Assembly: GCA_024516155.1 (NCBI GenBank)
Contig: JAJJXM010000043.1
Span: 248,001 to 312,000 of the forward strand
From: Pyronema omphalodes
Taxonomy: Eukaryota; Ascomycota; Pezizomycetes; Pezizales; Pyronemataceae
Direction: 5' to 3'
DNA length: 64,000 bases
Of this stretch, positions 21,886 to 33,628 are shown in pieces. A model generated the notes under the pieces. The model saw only the letters and a program-made list of their open reading frames with translations, was not told the DNA's origin and ran no database searches. The stretch's first letter is position 1; every line of letters begins with the position of its first letter. A program made the position numbers and the translations under genes.

Positions 21886-24522
21886 ATGATCACAACAGCA
21901 AAATCATCACCTGGCCAAGAAGATGACCCTTGGGCATATCCTACCCAAGAATGGCTCGTTGTCCCTGCTGAAAAAAAGGTAAGTTTGGAAACCGGAAATC
22001 ACAAATTCTCTCTGTAATTTCTATACTAAGATCTGCAGCTAACTATATGCTGGTGTTACAGTATTCAAAGGGTGGAGGCAACGAGGGTATGTCACCTCTT
22101 GTATACTTTAAGCCTTATCACATCTTATCCCATCTTCAAACCCAACCCCAGCTCCTGCACACTCCTGCACCCCAGATCGACCGATCTTCTACAGCAACTG
22201 AGTACAATGAGCACACCTCAGCTTTAGCTTAATTTCCTCTCCTTAGATGATAATTATTATTGTGGCACCTTGACATCTATAGAGCAACTTGCTAACTAAT
22301 ATGTTTCTGGGGGCTACAAGATGCAAGCCTATTCGATTCTACGTACTACGGGGTTTACTTCTATCCATTTTCAGCTACTGTGATGGAGCATCCAATATTT
22401 GCCGTTGTAGGAGGTGATCAGGTGTGTTAACGAGTGAGACTTGTCGAAGACTGCCAACGATTATGAAAAAAGCTTCCAAATGCTGTTAAGGACTCTGTTA
22501 ACCGGATAATGTAACAATTCAACAGGTAATTGTCGCACGGGCAAGTACCGAACGTTACGAAGTGATAAGGAAGTTTAAAGATGATGTACCAACTGTATGT
22601 GATATTTCCTTGGGCAAACTATGAACGTTGTGGGCGTTGCGGAAGTTGTGTACTGTGGACGTGGGAAGCTGTGAACACAGTGGACACTGTCCCGCAGCAC
22701 CACAGTAATGCAGAAACGCCCTGTGTTATGTATCCCTCTCTATCAACTCCCCGAAGCTCTTTTTCGTATTCAGTACCCTATCAATAGAACTCTAGCTAAC
22801 ATGTGTCCCTAGCCTCAAACCCCTCACCGGTGATCTGAAACTGGAAATTGGAAACTAACCCCCTACTCAGGGCTTTGGCGGTAAAGGCCTCTATTGTGCA
22901 TGCTGGACTCGAGACCAGAAAACCGGAGATCCATTATTGGTAGTTGGAGGGAAATCAGCTATCATCAAGGTTCTAAATGTTAAGACCGGAACATGTGTTA
23001 GGGTGAGTGGTATCCGAATAGACTGTTGAGGCTTTTTCCATCCATGGGGCTGTAATTGTCTCAGCTACCGTAGGGACGAATAGTTATGCTAACGAATATC
23101 TCGAATAGCTGCTGACGGGGCACAATGATGTGAGTTTCTGTTTTTTGTCCGGACGCGGTACGCCGTGTTTACCTCTTTGATGTCGACACCTGTCTCAAAA
23201 CAGCAATTTTTACAACTACTATGACAACTCTCACGTAGCAAGTTGTGACACAGAGAGTTCTTACTGACCATAATTCCTACCAACAGGAAGTAAACGACAT
23301 TGTCCGTCACCCTACCAAGGAGACTGTCATAGCTACAACTGGTTCTGATTACAGAATTATCATCTGGTCTCTTCATCCAATGCATGAAAAACAACCTATT
23401 AGTATCATAATAAGTGGTATTCATGGGCATGTACAGAATATCCTGACTCTTGTTAGTTCCCACGTATAATTCGTGCCAAATGGCAAGGGCTGGAAGACTG
23501 ATGAACAATCGTGATGTGATTCTTTGTAGGACTTTCACGCAACAGGAAGGTACCTACTATCTGGAGGAATGGATAATAGGATCAATTTGGTAAGCTCGAC
23601 AGTCTTGATAATAGTTAAGGTAAGGCATCAGATAGGGATAGTTAAGGCTAACGATGCTTTCAGTGGGTGATTCCCGAGGATCCAGCAGAAGGAGCAGGGA
23701 AAGAAAAGCCAACGCAGATAGTGCGTCCACATTTTTCGACAAACCGACTCCATAGTAACTACGTCGACTGGTTTGTCTCACCCCCTTATGCCTACATTTT
23801 TCATTCAATCATTTGGTGGATTCGTCAGAATTCAATTTCTCCTTCCCCTACCACCTTTCCAACTCCCAACATGACTTTTCCCCACACATAATCACCACTA
23901 ATAATTTCACAGTGTAAAGTGGTACCACGACACAATTCTATCCCGCGCTGCCACAGAATCCAAGATAATTCACTGGAAGATAGACGGCTTCAATTCCTCC
24001 TCCCCTTTTCCTACCCTTCTTTCCGCGCCAGCTCGAACCTCCACCATCCTCCGCGAAACCATCAACTACTTTGGCCCTCCATCCTATCGCCGACTCCATC
24101 AATTCTCAGCACCTAATACAATCCCTTGGTATCTTCGCTTTGGGTTCTTATACGCACCTGGTTTACATCCTATGATTGCTATTGGCAGTACTGATGGAAG
24201 AATATTGTTCTGGAATCTGGAAATGTTGTATCGTTTCGGTAAGTGTAAAGGGAAGTGGGTTGGGCATGGTGAGAATAAGTATCCACAGTTAGAGGGTCCT
24301 AGAGAGTCTGATGATCAGGAATCATCGGAACAGACAAGACCGAAGAAAAAGTATCTTAAGCGGGACAATCTCGGTAATGTTTTTCGATTGGTGCATCCGC
24401 ATCAGACTCTCAGGGTTAGAGGAACAAGCGCAACGCCGTTTAGGAATGTTGCATGGAGCCCGGATGGGAAGTGGTGTGTAGCCGTTGGAGAAGGATTGCA
24501 GATTGTTGTCATGAGTAGATGA
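21886..24522 (+). CDS. EED: Polycomb protein EED/ESC homologue, WD40 subunit of PRC2
   Basis: Ten exons: 21886-21978, 22062-22086, 22321-22421, 22526-22594, 22871-23002, 23109-23129, 23287-23451, 23530-23589, 23664-23770 and 23913-24522. All junctions stay in frame, giving 460 residues. EED is the WD40 subunit of Polycomb repressive complex 2; it reads H3K27me3 and activates the methyltransferase. Signatures in order are PIFAVVGGDQVIVARAS, GLYCACWTRDQKTGDPLLVV, LLTGHNDEVNDIVRHP (crossing the 21-nt exon), GIHGHVQNILTLDFHATGRY, LLSGGMDNRINLWVIPED, HFSTNRLHSNYVDCVKWY (the classical EED phrase, split by an intron) and GSTDGRILFWNLE. There is a charged insertion before the last blade. Exons of 25 and 21 nt are unusually small, and intron 2 ends in AAG. 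The gene implies that this fungus has H3K27 methylation. Confidence 0.92.
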
Positions 24523-27500
24523 GTGATGATTAGACACTCTAAGCCTGATGTTTGTGTGTGGAATTTGCCATAGGAAGTGTTGTCGGAATACCATTTTTTC
24601 CCTTAGAACTCTAATTAATAAAATATCATCTGGTCTATGAGGCTCTGAGGCGTATGGAGAGCCTCTACCGTGGGCTCCTTTAGAGGATTGTTTAGTATTA
24701 ATACTGGTGCGTGTTGGGATAGTGTGAGTTTAGACTTGAATATTGTCATTAACTTCAAAACATCAGTTTGGGCCTAAAATACTAGGTAACAAGCTATCAT
24801 ACAGGAAGGAGTAAATCCTCGGATTCTCCCGCAGAAGTGCTAGCGGATGTACCAGTAGAGATATCAACGAAGATTCTGGCGGCATACATCACAGCAGGAG
24901 ACGCCATGATTGATGTCATCGACCCTGTAAATAAACATCTTCTGATATTCGACATCTCAACTGGATCATCCAGCATTCGCGTTGCGCCAAATTTTTATCC
25001 ATCGCTTCCGACTTTGCTGCTTTTAGATATACATGTCACCCGGTCCATTACAAAGCGATCGCCCTTTCAATCCAATCATGACTAATAAGACGGTTCATCC
25101 AGAAGTTTGGCGAGTGCAACACCCGTTTGCAGTGGACTCAGCAATCAATTATTGAATCACATAGCTGTCAACCATAATCGACCGTCACCGGCCGTCTTCA
25201 GCGTGCGTTTCGCAAGGAGATCCTTATGAACACTTGTTGGGGCGTCCGTAGACATCCCAATTTTTTGAACAGACGTCTCCAGAATAATCTTAAAAGTCAA
25301 AACGCATAAACTAACTAAGCTCCTATGGCTCCATATTCTCGTATTACGTATGAACCTCTAGGTTACCTTGAGCTCCGCCTTTCAAGCTACTTTCCTTTCA
25401 TAATCAAAAAATGAAAAGAAAGAATTATCGCTTAGGATGTGAATTTTGTGAAGCGAGATTTTCATTAAACGCTGGGAATATTGTTACCCAGAGACATATT
25501 TCAACCGTTTTGTCGGGTTTGTTTTGTACTCAATTGAACGCTAACAAATACCGGAAATATCTAGTCACAGTGTCATGGGACGCGGATCGTGACAAATTCT
25601 CAGCCACGTTTCTGCCAACGTGGAAGGAGCATTGACGGAAAAAGTTTCGTGCCATTTCTGTCCTTCAGGAACGATCATCGGGTGCGATTTCGAATATTCT
25701 TGAATGTTTAGCTAGTACATATTACTTCGCTCTTCTATTTTCACCATCTAGTCGGATTTCGTTTCAATTCGATATAAGGCGGACGAAACCACCGAACGTC
25801 ATTAGACTGAACTAATGTTGGTTTCGGCAATTTTTAGTAAGGCATGTCTTTGGCTTTGGGACTTGGGTCTGCTGTTTGAAACATTCGATGACCTTAATTT
25901 GTGTAACATTTATATTTCCATGATTCATGCACTTCTGAACTGCATTTGGCTAGATTCAGCGGTCGAAGGATTATCCATGGCTTTCGCATCAAAGTCTATG
26001 AAATTGGCCGTTCAGTAAATCGTGTACTATTTATTACAGAGTAACCACATCCCACCGCGACACCGGAGCATCTTTCGACGTTTTACTGGTGGTGTTATCC
26101 TGTCATCAGACGTCACCAACCATATCTTGCCCTTCGCCAAGGAGTTCAAGGCACCACTGCAGATCCGATGCAATGCGCGTTGGATTCACCAAGATTCATC
26201 TTAGCCCTGCATGGCCTTATCCATCCATTATGTAGAAGGTGTACTTTTTTATCGCCGTCCCCGCACACTCCGCATATCCTCGCTGGCTTCCCCTTTCACC
26301 GTTTTTTTTTACCGTTTTTTTCACCGTCCTTGCTGGTCGTTTCGTGTATCACGACCTTTTAATCAGTCAGACCATAAAAAACCCTCGGAAACACCGTCGC
26401 AAGAGACGGCAGTGGCAGATGCAGATGCATGCATTCCCAACACCTGCAATTTGTGCTTCATCAGGGACGTACAAGTGCAGCTTTGAATATTGCTATGTTA
26501 CCACACACAATATTTTCCCCTTAGCCCAGAAATTTTATTGGGGCTAATGGGTGCGAGTTGGTGATTAGCAATTGTTTTTTTTTTTTTTTTCATTCGATTC
26601 AGCTTGGGTTTCCTTCAATGAATGAGTCAGATGTCAACACCATGGATGCCCTGTTAATAATTCATCATGGTTATATAAATCCGATAGATATCGGATATCT
26701 ACATCGAACAGCCACCCCCTGGTGCATTAGCCAGCATCGACTCTACATACAGGATATACATACAGCTTTCTCGGAAACCTACTGAGGGGATAAAAAAAAT
26801 GTCCACCAGATTTTCAAATGCAGGCTTGTGTTGTATTACTTCCAAAAGAAATATTCCTATTTATCCAACATAAAGTCCCTGGGGGAGGTCAGGCGAACTT
26901 GGGAGAGTCACACAGAGGGCACACATAACATATGGAACCGCTCAGCTGCATGCACGTCCATCCATAGCACACCTTCTTCTTTCCCACCTTTATTTCCTGA
27001 CAGTAGTATGGTGAAAGACCACCAGTACATACTCGTAACGCCACCAGCACACCCCATAAGTCTATTCTCCATTTGTCTGTAGGGAGTTATTCTAGCCTTA
27101 ATCGAACCTGCAAAGTAGCGCCGGTGCATCGGTCAATACTTCCGTGCCTGCTTTTCTACTCGTTTCCTTGGCCAGCTGCAGTTACTATACTGCAGCATAT
27201 ACCCCAGATTACTGCACCCCAAAAAAAAAGCTTGCTAAGGCTGCTTAGGCTTCGAGGCTGCTACTACGGAGTGCGTATAAAACTGGTATAAGGATTAACC
27301 TTGCCCCTCGCAGTTCGTCTCCACTGCACTGTGTGTGTGTGTGTTTTTTTTGAACGACCAGGACTCACCTCACAGGAAGTTTGGGCATTACTGACTGACT
27401 GACTGACTGACTGATTGCACTCTATCGCTTATAATTCATTTTCTTATCCGCTTATTTATTTGATTTACCCAAATTACCTTAGCATTTGTTATTTGTCAAC

Positions 27501-27532
27501 CAACCTTACCAAAAGGACCTGGGACCAAAAAG
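24523..27532. other. Intergenic, nothing convincing
   Basis: 3 kb without a supported gene. An open stretch at about 24810-25083 (plus) contains LADVPVEISTKILAAYIT, vaguely like an F-box helix, but has no ATG near its start and no partner exon. Another 74-codon frame at 25411 is unassigned. A CTGA tetranucleotide array lies at 27391-27413 and poly-T tracts at 26573-26590. Confidence 0.3.
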
Positions 27533-29304
27533 ATGGATCTCACCTTTATTACTATGCACGATAATAGCGACGGTTAGCCTTCTTTTTTTTTTGTCTTTCG
27601 TTTGTTGAGTTTTGAAAAAGCTTTTTGAGTGCAGTTTTCTTTGACTCTTTCTTTTATCCAGCTATTATCTTCACCCAGGTTTCACAAGCCCCTGATGAAT
27701 TTCTCAAGGCTTCGAGTCTTGAATATCACATCTGCCGAGTCTTCTGAATCTCATTAACACTCTTCTATATAATGTAAACTAACACCACATCACAGAAGCC
27801 CGCATTCTCTACGCCTCAGATAGTATCGACGATGTTCTCGGCTACAATCCCAGTGACGTGGTTGGACAATCCAGCTTCCTATTATTCCAACCCGAATCCC
27901 GAGACGAAGCCCTTACACATCATCGAAAACTCTTTACCAAAGATACGGCGGCAGAACTTAAATACTGTAACATGAAGCGACGTGATGGTACCTTCGTTGT
28001 TTGCGAATGTGTTTTCACAGTCGTTTATAATGTTGTTGTATCTTGTACTTCGCTTTATAAATATACGGAAAAAAGTCGACGTTAGTATTATCCTAGTTCC
28101 TTCCTCATTCCTTATGTGTTTGATCTGCATAATTACGATAAAAGACAAAGAAGTAATAATAATAATAACCCTGTTCGACTAATAATGATATTATGAGGAT
28201 GAAATAGAAGGCTGACTTATTATAACCCCTACAGAGCGCGCTCTTCACGCCCCAGCTATCTCCGAAGCCCTTTCTCGTAATCTCAAAGACCCTCGTTTCG
28301 GCATGTTAAAGCACCTTTCCTCCAAATTCACAACTACGAACGCCCCTCACGAGCCTCGATGCGCCTTAATCCTAAACCGCTTCACACGTACTCTAACCGT
28401 AATGTATGCGACGATTGGACTTCAAGAGATCCTAGGAGTTCCAGCAGAAGAAGTAAACGGAAAATCCTTCTACGAATTAATCGACGAAGCATGTTTAGTC
28501 GATGCAGCATACGCCCTCGAAAAAGCAAAGGAAAATGATTCTATTGCATACCTCAGGTTTAGAGTTAGAGACCCGAGAAATAATCCGAGACTCCCACAGC
28601 ATCCTATGTTTAATGAACAACGACAGGATTATGGAGATGGTTCTGATGGGGAGAGGAATGGTGATGATCATGGGCATGATGATTCGGATGCTAATTTAGA
28701 TACAACTTCGAGCCAGGGTTCAAGTAGAGATGAGGATAGTGAGGATGATGATGATGACGACGAAGGGAATAATGTAGCAGCTTCTACACCTCGTCGAGGA
28801 AATCCAAGAAGGAACCGAAGAAATTCTACCCCAGATAGCATCATTTCTGGGGCGGAACCATCGATTGAGGTCGAGGCGGTGATTTCTTGCACCAGTGATG
28901 GCTTGGTGGTTATCCTTAGGAAGGCTCATGGAATCCCCCCAATCAAGGAAGGCTTTGCGTTGGCGCCTTGGGCTTATGAAAATAAGATGCCTTGGAATGA
29001 TCACAGACCTTACGTCCCAACACCAAATACCCAGGAGGATTTGTTTATGAAGGCTATTAGAGAAGTCGCGGTGTTTGCCTGGTCACTCAAGAGTATTAAT
29101 GAGGATATAATGTGTCATGTGGTCCCCGGTACGCTGAAGCCAAGTGCGAGTGAGGTGGTTGGGAATTATACGAGGAAGGGGACGACGTTTTACCGGAGGG
29201 AGAGGGAGTGGGAGGTCGCTATGGAACAGAGGAGTAAGAGGTCGAGAGACGGAGAGGAGGAGGAAGGGAGAGAGTCAGAAAGTAGACCGGCTAAGAAGCG
29301 TTGA
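27533..29304 (+). CDS. PAS-domain protein (two PAS domains, acidic linker, NLS-like tail)
   Basis: Three exons (27533-27572, 27796-28080, 28235-29304), in phase, give 464 residues. PAS domain 1 starts at the N-terminus (MDLTFITMHDNSDEARILYA) and contains YASDSIDDVLGYNPSDVVGQ and ECVFTVVYNVVVSCTSLY. PAS domain 2 contains ALILNRFTRTLTVMYATIG, EILGVPAEEVNGKSFYELID and NDSIAYLRFRVRDPR. Both resemble a conserved filamentous-ascomycete PAS family distantly related to white-collar PAS domains. No zinc finger or kinase domain is present. An acidic Asp/Glu run follows (about residues 250-275), and the tail is basic (RSKRSRDGEEEE...RPAKKR). PAS modules sense ligands or mediate dimerisation; the signal is unknown. 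The flavin-binding NCRFLQ motif of LOV domains is absent, so it is probably not a blue-light sensor. A 17-nt candidate exon in intron 1 was rejected because it shifts the frame. Confidence 0.82.
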
Positions 29305-30052
29305 CATGATAATGGCATGATTATCACATGATTGTAACACAGTTATGGCATAACATGTCAGTGGTTGGACAAGGCTGCAGTTGCTAGATGAGTGTTTGGC
29401 GAAGAAGGGAGCCAAGAAGATGGGGTTGTTATGACTGTGATGATAACTTGGTTTTCAATTTTCGCGGTGTTTTTAATTTTTTCGTTAATTTTTTATACAC
29501 CATGTCAGAGAATTCTGTGTTTACAAATCAATGTAGTAAGAGCGTAGCGAATGTAGAGAAGCTAAAATGCGCAATGAGCGCGCAGTTAACAGGTGTGGCA
29601 AAAAGTTGATGTATGAGAATTTTCCGAATTTCGGGCACTCAATCCATGGCTAGCCTGATCTTCAATGGGCCCGGAGGTCCAAAAAGCAGGCGCAGGACTA
29701 CGCAAACTAGTCATCAACCGGTAGATGCAAATGGTCTGGACTCGGATACCAATTGTATCATCACCACTTTCTGGTCTCGTCTCCGGACCTTCGGTTGGCC
29801 TTGAGGTCTTAGGCCTTGCCTTGCACGTAGAGAAATCTCACCCAATTTAATCGATATCCTGGTATCTGCCTACTATGGTGCCATAGTATCTAGTATCTGC
29901 CTTCCGGGTTCCCCAATCATTCACCCTTACGTTCTAAATCCATCCAAAATAAGGCATTGTCAGCACCTCACATCCTCCGTCATCACGTCTAATGATTTAC
30001 TCCATCCAATCAGTATCTCATCTCCATCACCGTCACTCGTCCTCCGTCCGGA
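29305..30052. other. Intergenic between convergent genes, nothing recognised
   Basis: Convergent interval between the PAS gene and the POF1-like gene; presumably holds both terminators. No gene or repeat recognised. Confidence 0.4.
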
Positions 30053-30895
30053 TTATTCTTCATATAACTTCCTCTCCTTAATCCACTCCCTAACCTCCGC
30101 CGTCAAACACCTCCCCAATGCCTCCTCATCAGCCTCCTTGACCGCCTTCCTCACAACAGTACTACTCACCCCCACTGCCATCTCACTCGCTTCCACAATC
30201 TTAATTCGTTCCGCCCAACTCGGCCTCTCCTTCTTTAACCCATCAATAAGCCTCTCCATCTCCTCAGCCTCTCCATACCCATCCCTCGCCATCGCCACAA
30301 CCTTTGATGTCTCCCAGAAGCTCTCTAACACATCCATGCCCCCCTTGGAGTCAGGATAATACTTCTTATCCAATAACCTAACCAAGGTATCGTAGCCTGT
30401 AAGATAGGTCTGCTCTGGCCCCTTCCAAAGAGCTTCTTTCTCCTTGGCTACCGTCGTATATCCCCCAGCCTCATTTCCCCCCTCCTCCCCAATTGTCTGC
30501 TGGCTATACGCTTCAGCAACAGCAGCCGCCTTATCAACAAATCTAGCCTTCTTAGTAACCGCAATATCCACCGGCAGGTCCTTATCAAACGCCGGCAATA
30601 ATGCAAACATCATAGAAAGGCGGTCTTCATAGCTAGCCGGAGCGGGGGGTTTATCGGCATTTTCAGTAGCGAGGAGGAGGAGCAGCCGTGGGGGTTTAGA
30701 GCAGAGTGCTAGAGATAGATGCGCTAGCGTTGGCGGGTTAAAGGAGGAGTCGAGGATGTGAAGAGCTGAGACACTCTCTGCGCTCGCGGGGTTCACAGGG
30801 TGCGTGGAGTAAATGAGCTTAAAGGTGTTTGAGGAAGCTGCGAAGTCGTGAAGGAGCTGCCGAAGGACGGGTAGGGTTGGGGCGAGGCGTAACAT
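30053..30895 (-). CDS. POF1: Nicotinamide-nucleotide adenylyltransferase-like protein (POF1 family)
   Basis: Single exon, 280 residues. It belongs to the cytidylyltransferase-like nucleotidyltransferase superfamily. The ATP-binding signature is LDSSFNPPTLAHLSLAL, where the TLAH segment corresponds to the (H/T)xxH motif. The second signature is VSSTVVRKAV, corresponding to ISSTxxR. Between them are LLLLLATENADKPPAPASY and TYLTGYDTLVRLLDKKYYP, both typical of yeast Pof1, which has been linked to NMN adenylyltransferase activity and to protein quality control. Residues 140-165 form a loop of low complexity (GEEGGNEAGGYTT). It is divergent from the 5-alpha-reductase gene with 481 bp between start codons. 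Coding strand: C-rich start, G-rich end. NAD synthesis is the likely but unproven role. Confidence 0.82.
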   Translation of the reverse strand: MLRLAPTLPVLRQLLHDFAASSNTFKLIYSTHPVNPASAESVSALHILDSSFNPPTLAHLSLALCSKPPRLLLLLATENADKPPAPASYEDRLSMMFALLPAFDKDLPVDIAVTKKARFVDKAAAVAEAYSQQTIGEEGGNEAGGYTTVAKEKEALWKGPEQTYLTGYDTLVRLLDKKYYPDSKGGMDVLESFWETSKVVAMARDGYGEAEEMERLIDGLKKERPSWAERIKIVEASEMAVGVSSTVVRKAVKEADEEALGRCLTAEVREWIKERKLYEE

Positions 30896-31376
30896 GACGG
30901 CCGATTATGTGGGTGGGACAGGTATGGTGGTGAATGTAGACGAGGCCGGCGAGATGTGGTAGAGGCGGCGGAATGGGGGGAGATGCCAGGGGGAGTCGAC
31001 CTGGGTGGGGATGCTGTACGTCATCGCGAGTGGGGGGTATCAGTGTATGCTAAAATAGCACGGATTGAGAGGATCCGAATTGCATTGCTGCAACCCTCCG
31101 ACGCAGCACCACGATTGAGCTTCGGGAGGAGGCTCGCTCAACAACTTGACGGCTCAAAGTTCCGCAAATTCCAACTTCAAACTCAAAATACCTGTGACAC
31201 AAGCCACCGTGTTATACGGCGAACGATACCCGCCAGCGCAGTTTTCGAAGCTCGAAGCTCGAAGCTCGAACCTTGAGACCACAAGGGGCTCACCATCGCG
31301 AAACCTTACAATCTTTAAGACCAAGACCTCGCCAACTTACCCCACTACATAGCTCTATCACCAACCTCATCCCGCA
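30896..31376. promoter_or_regulatory. Divergent intergenic promoter region (POF1-like / 5-alpha-reductase)
   Basis: 481 bp between two divergent start codons. It contains a small direct repeat CGAAGCTCGAAGCTCGAA at about 31247-31270 and CA-rich leader sequence before the plus-strand start. No recognised binding site. Confidence 0.4.
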
Positions 31377-32385
31377 ATGTCATTGATTGCGCTCCTCAAT
31401 TCCGCCCGCGTGCAAGGCTGGCTCCCCCTCCTCCCCGCCAACTACGCTCTTCTCCTCCGACTCTGGCGCTACTTCCCCCTAGTCCTACCAATTCAACTCA
31501 GCACCTCTTTCTACCCCATGGGAAAAACTTCTTTTCCCTCTCTATTCAACGTCCCCGGAAAGCCCGCATGGATAATCCAAGAGATCCTCTCCCCAATTTT
31601 CCTACTACTAAACCTATACCCTTCTTCCTCTTCTCGTCCCTCTAAAGAAAATGCCTTTTTAGCCACATTATTCTGTATCCATTACTTCCACCGTTCTATA
31701 GTATCCCCGCTATTGAACCCTTCTATGGCTCCCATGCATGTGATAATATTTCTCAGCGCAGTGTCGTTTAATTATATCAACGGGTCATTGATTGGAGCTT
31801 GGTTAGGAGGCCAGGGAGAGGCAAAGGAGGTGCCGGTTTGGCAGGTTGTTATTGGAGGGTTGATATTTGCCGGGGGATTCCTGGGGAATATTTACCATGA
31901 GGAGTTGTTGAGGGATATTAGAAGGCCTGGGAAACATTCACAGGAAGCAAAGGAGAAGGGACAAGAGATCGTGGAAAAGGATGGAAGGGTTTATAGGGTT
32001 CCTCAAGGAGGACTATTTAAGTGGTGTTGGTATCCTCACGTAAGTTCTCCTCTGTCCGGTTTCTTTCCGTTCCTTGATGAACAGATTATGGAGGAAACCA
32101 AAACAATGATTCCCAGTGATATTCAGTGATCAAACCAGGAAAATCAAACCAGGAAACTTGAATCAAAAGCTAATGCGAACCATCTAGTACTTCTGTGAAT
32201 GGATCGAATGGGCCGGCTTCATGATAGCCGCCGGAGGGCCATGGAAGTGTATTCCCGCAACCATGTTTCTGATCAACGAGGTAGCGACCATGGGGCCGAG
32301 AGCAATTCAAGGAAAGGCGTGGTATAAGGAGAAATTCGGGGCTAAGGCCCCGGAAAGATATGCTGTTGTGCCGGGAATTTTGTAG
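31377..32385 (+). CDS. 3-oxo-5-alpha-steroid 4-dehydrogenase (steroid 5-alpha-reductase) family protein
   Basis: Two exons (31377-32039 and 32188-32385, phase 0) give 286 residues. These NADPH-dependent membrane reductases reduce an enone double bond in steroid-like substrates. Several hydrophobic segments are visible (about residues 18-37, 62-78, 118-145, 155-172). The C-terminal domain carries the SRD5A1/2-type pattern VYRVPQGGLFKW, YFCEWIEWAGF (formed across the intron), KAWYKEKFG and the usual ending PERYAVVPGIL. It is closer to SRD5A1/2 and DET2 than to the polyprenol reductase or very-long-chain enoyl reductase branches, judged from the GGLF...EWIEW spacing. The substrate in fungi is not established. 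Exon 2 is essential: an in-frame stop in the intron would otherwise end the protein without its catalytic C-terminus. Confidence 0.87.
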
Positions 32386-32776
32386 GGTATGTTTTGCAGT
32401 AGATGCGGGGTAAACTTGAAAAAGGTTCGGTAACGTGTATGGAAGAAATAAAACTACGTCGGATAATTCATATGGAGGCTTGAGATGAAATCACCAACTA
32501 TTCTTTACAGACGAGTACTAATGCCCGTTTACAAGTCCATAATAGCTACCAATACCAATCTATTTGATTCAGTTACTCTGAACCTCTGAACACAATACAT
32601 CCCATCAAATATACAATCCATAATAATTTCTTCCTCCATGCTACAGTCGGTGTACAAGCTTCAGTCCGTAAAAAATCAATAAAAAATAAAACAACACCAG
32701 TATCAATATCAATATCAATAAACCCCGAGCAGAGTTCTAACCAGCAGAGTAGAATCTAAGTAGTAGTGTAGCATCT

Positions 32777-32891
32777 AACTCCTCCAACTCCTCTAACTCC
32801 TCCAACTCCTCCAACTCCTCCAACTCCTCCAACTCCTCCAACTCCTCCAACTCCTCCAACTCCTCCAACTCCTCCAACTCCTCCAACTCCT
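32777..32891 (+). repeat. 9-bp minisatellite, unit AACTCCTCC, about 12-13 copies
   Basis: Nearly perfect tandem array; one early unit has T for C (CTCTAACTCC). On the minus strand it reads as an open Gly-Gly-Val repeat, which is a consequence of the 9-bp unit and not evidence of a protein. Confidence 0.95.
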
Positions 32892-33077
32892 TCAATAATA
32901 ACATTTAATATTTCCACAACTGATATCCATCCATCCATCCATCTATCCATTCCCCTTTTTCTCTTTTTGCTAATTACTTCCTCTTGCATTCCTAGTATCT
33001 ATCCCACGACCCACTCCACATCCCCTCTCCCCCGGGGTGTGTTCGTATGTTTTCTATGCTTAAAATATGCAGGAGAG

Positions 33078-33081
<4 letters not shown>

Positions 33082-33109
<28 letters not shown>
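33082..33109. repeat. (TA)n microsatellite
   Basis: Fourteen uninterrupted AT dinucleotides. Confidence 0.95.
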
Positions 33110-33112
<3 letters not shown>

Positions 33113-33628
33113 GAAGTGGAGATAAGGATTAGGAGTATGAATAGACGGATTAGATTGCTACTTATTGCCACCGAACACCAGATTGGAGGTTGTATCTGAA
33201 ACTTTGAGTTCAGCCGTGCATGAGATTGATCATTGATTGTAGAAATTCATCTAGGTTCTTGGCTCTGGGCTCTGGGATATGGTGTATGGTGTATGATCCT
33301 AGCGAATTCCGAATTCCGAATTACAAATTACAAATTGTCAATCATGAAGTTATGATATTATCGTGATCATTGGTGATGGTGATATGTATGGTGGGGCTTT
33401 AACTTTTGCTTCTGGTATACATGATCGTGTAATTAATCACAAAGCCACTATAGTCTATGCTCGGATTTCAAACCCTTTTCTTCTTTCTACTATAAAGAGT
33501 CTTCTAAAAACCTGGTATCCAAAAGCGCTACATCCTCTAAATCCTATACTGTCACTGGTATATCTTTCCCTTCTTTGTCTCCCGCGCCATATTCCAAAAC
33601 CTTTCATTCTTCGTATCCTTCGTATCCT

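Larger units (their letters stand above)
32386..33628. other. Intergenic with minisatellite and TA repeat
   Basis: Convergent interval. It holds a 9-bp minisatellite (32777-32891) and a TA dinucleotide array (33082-33109), listed separately. No gene supported. Confidence 0.45.

Noticed and set aside
27662..27678. 17-nt microexon within intron 1 of the PAS gene
   Set aside because: Including it shifts the frame; joining exon 1 directly to 27796 restores the conserved PAS start.
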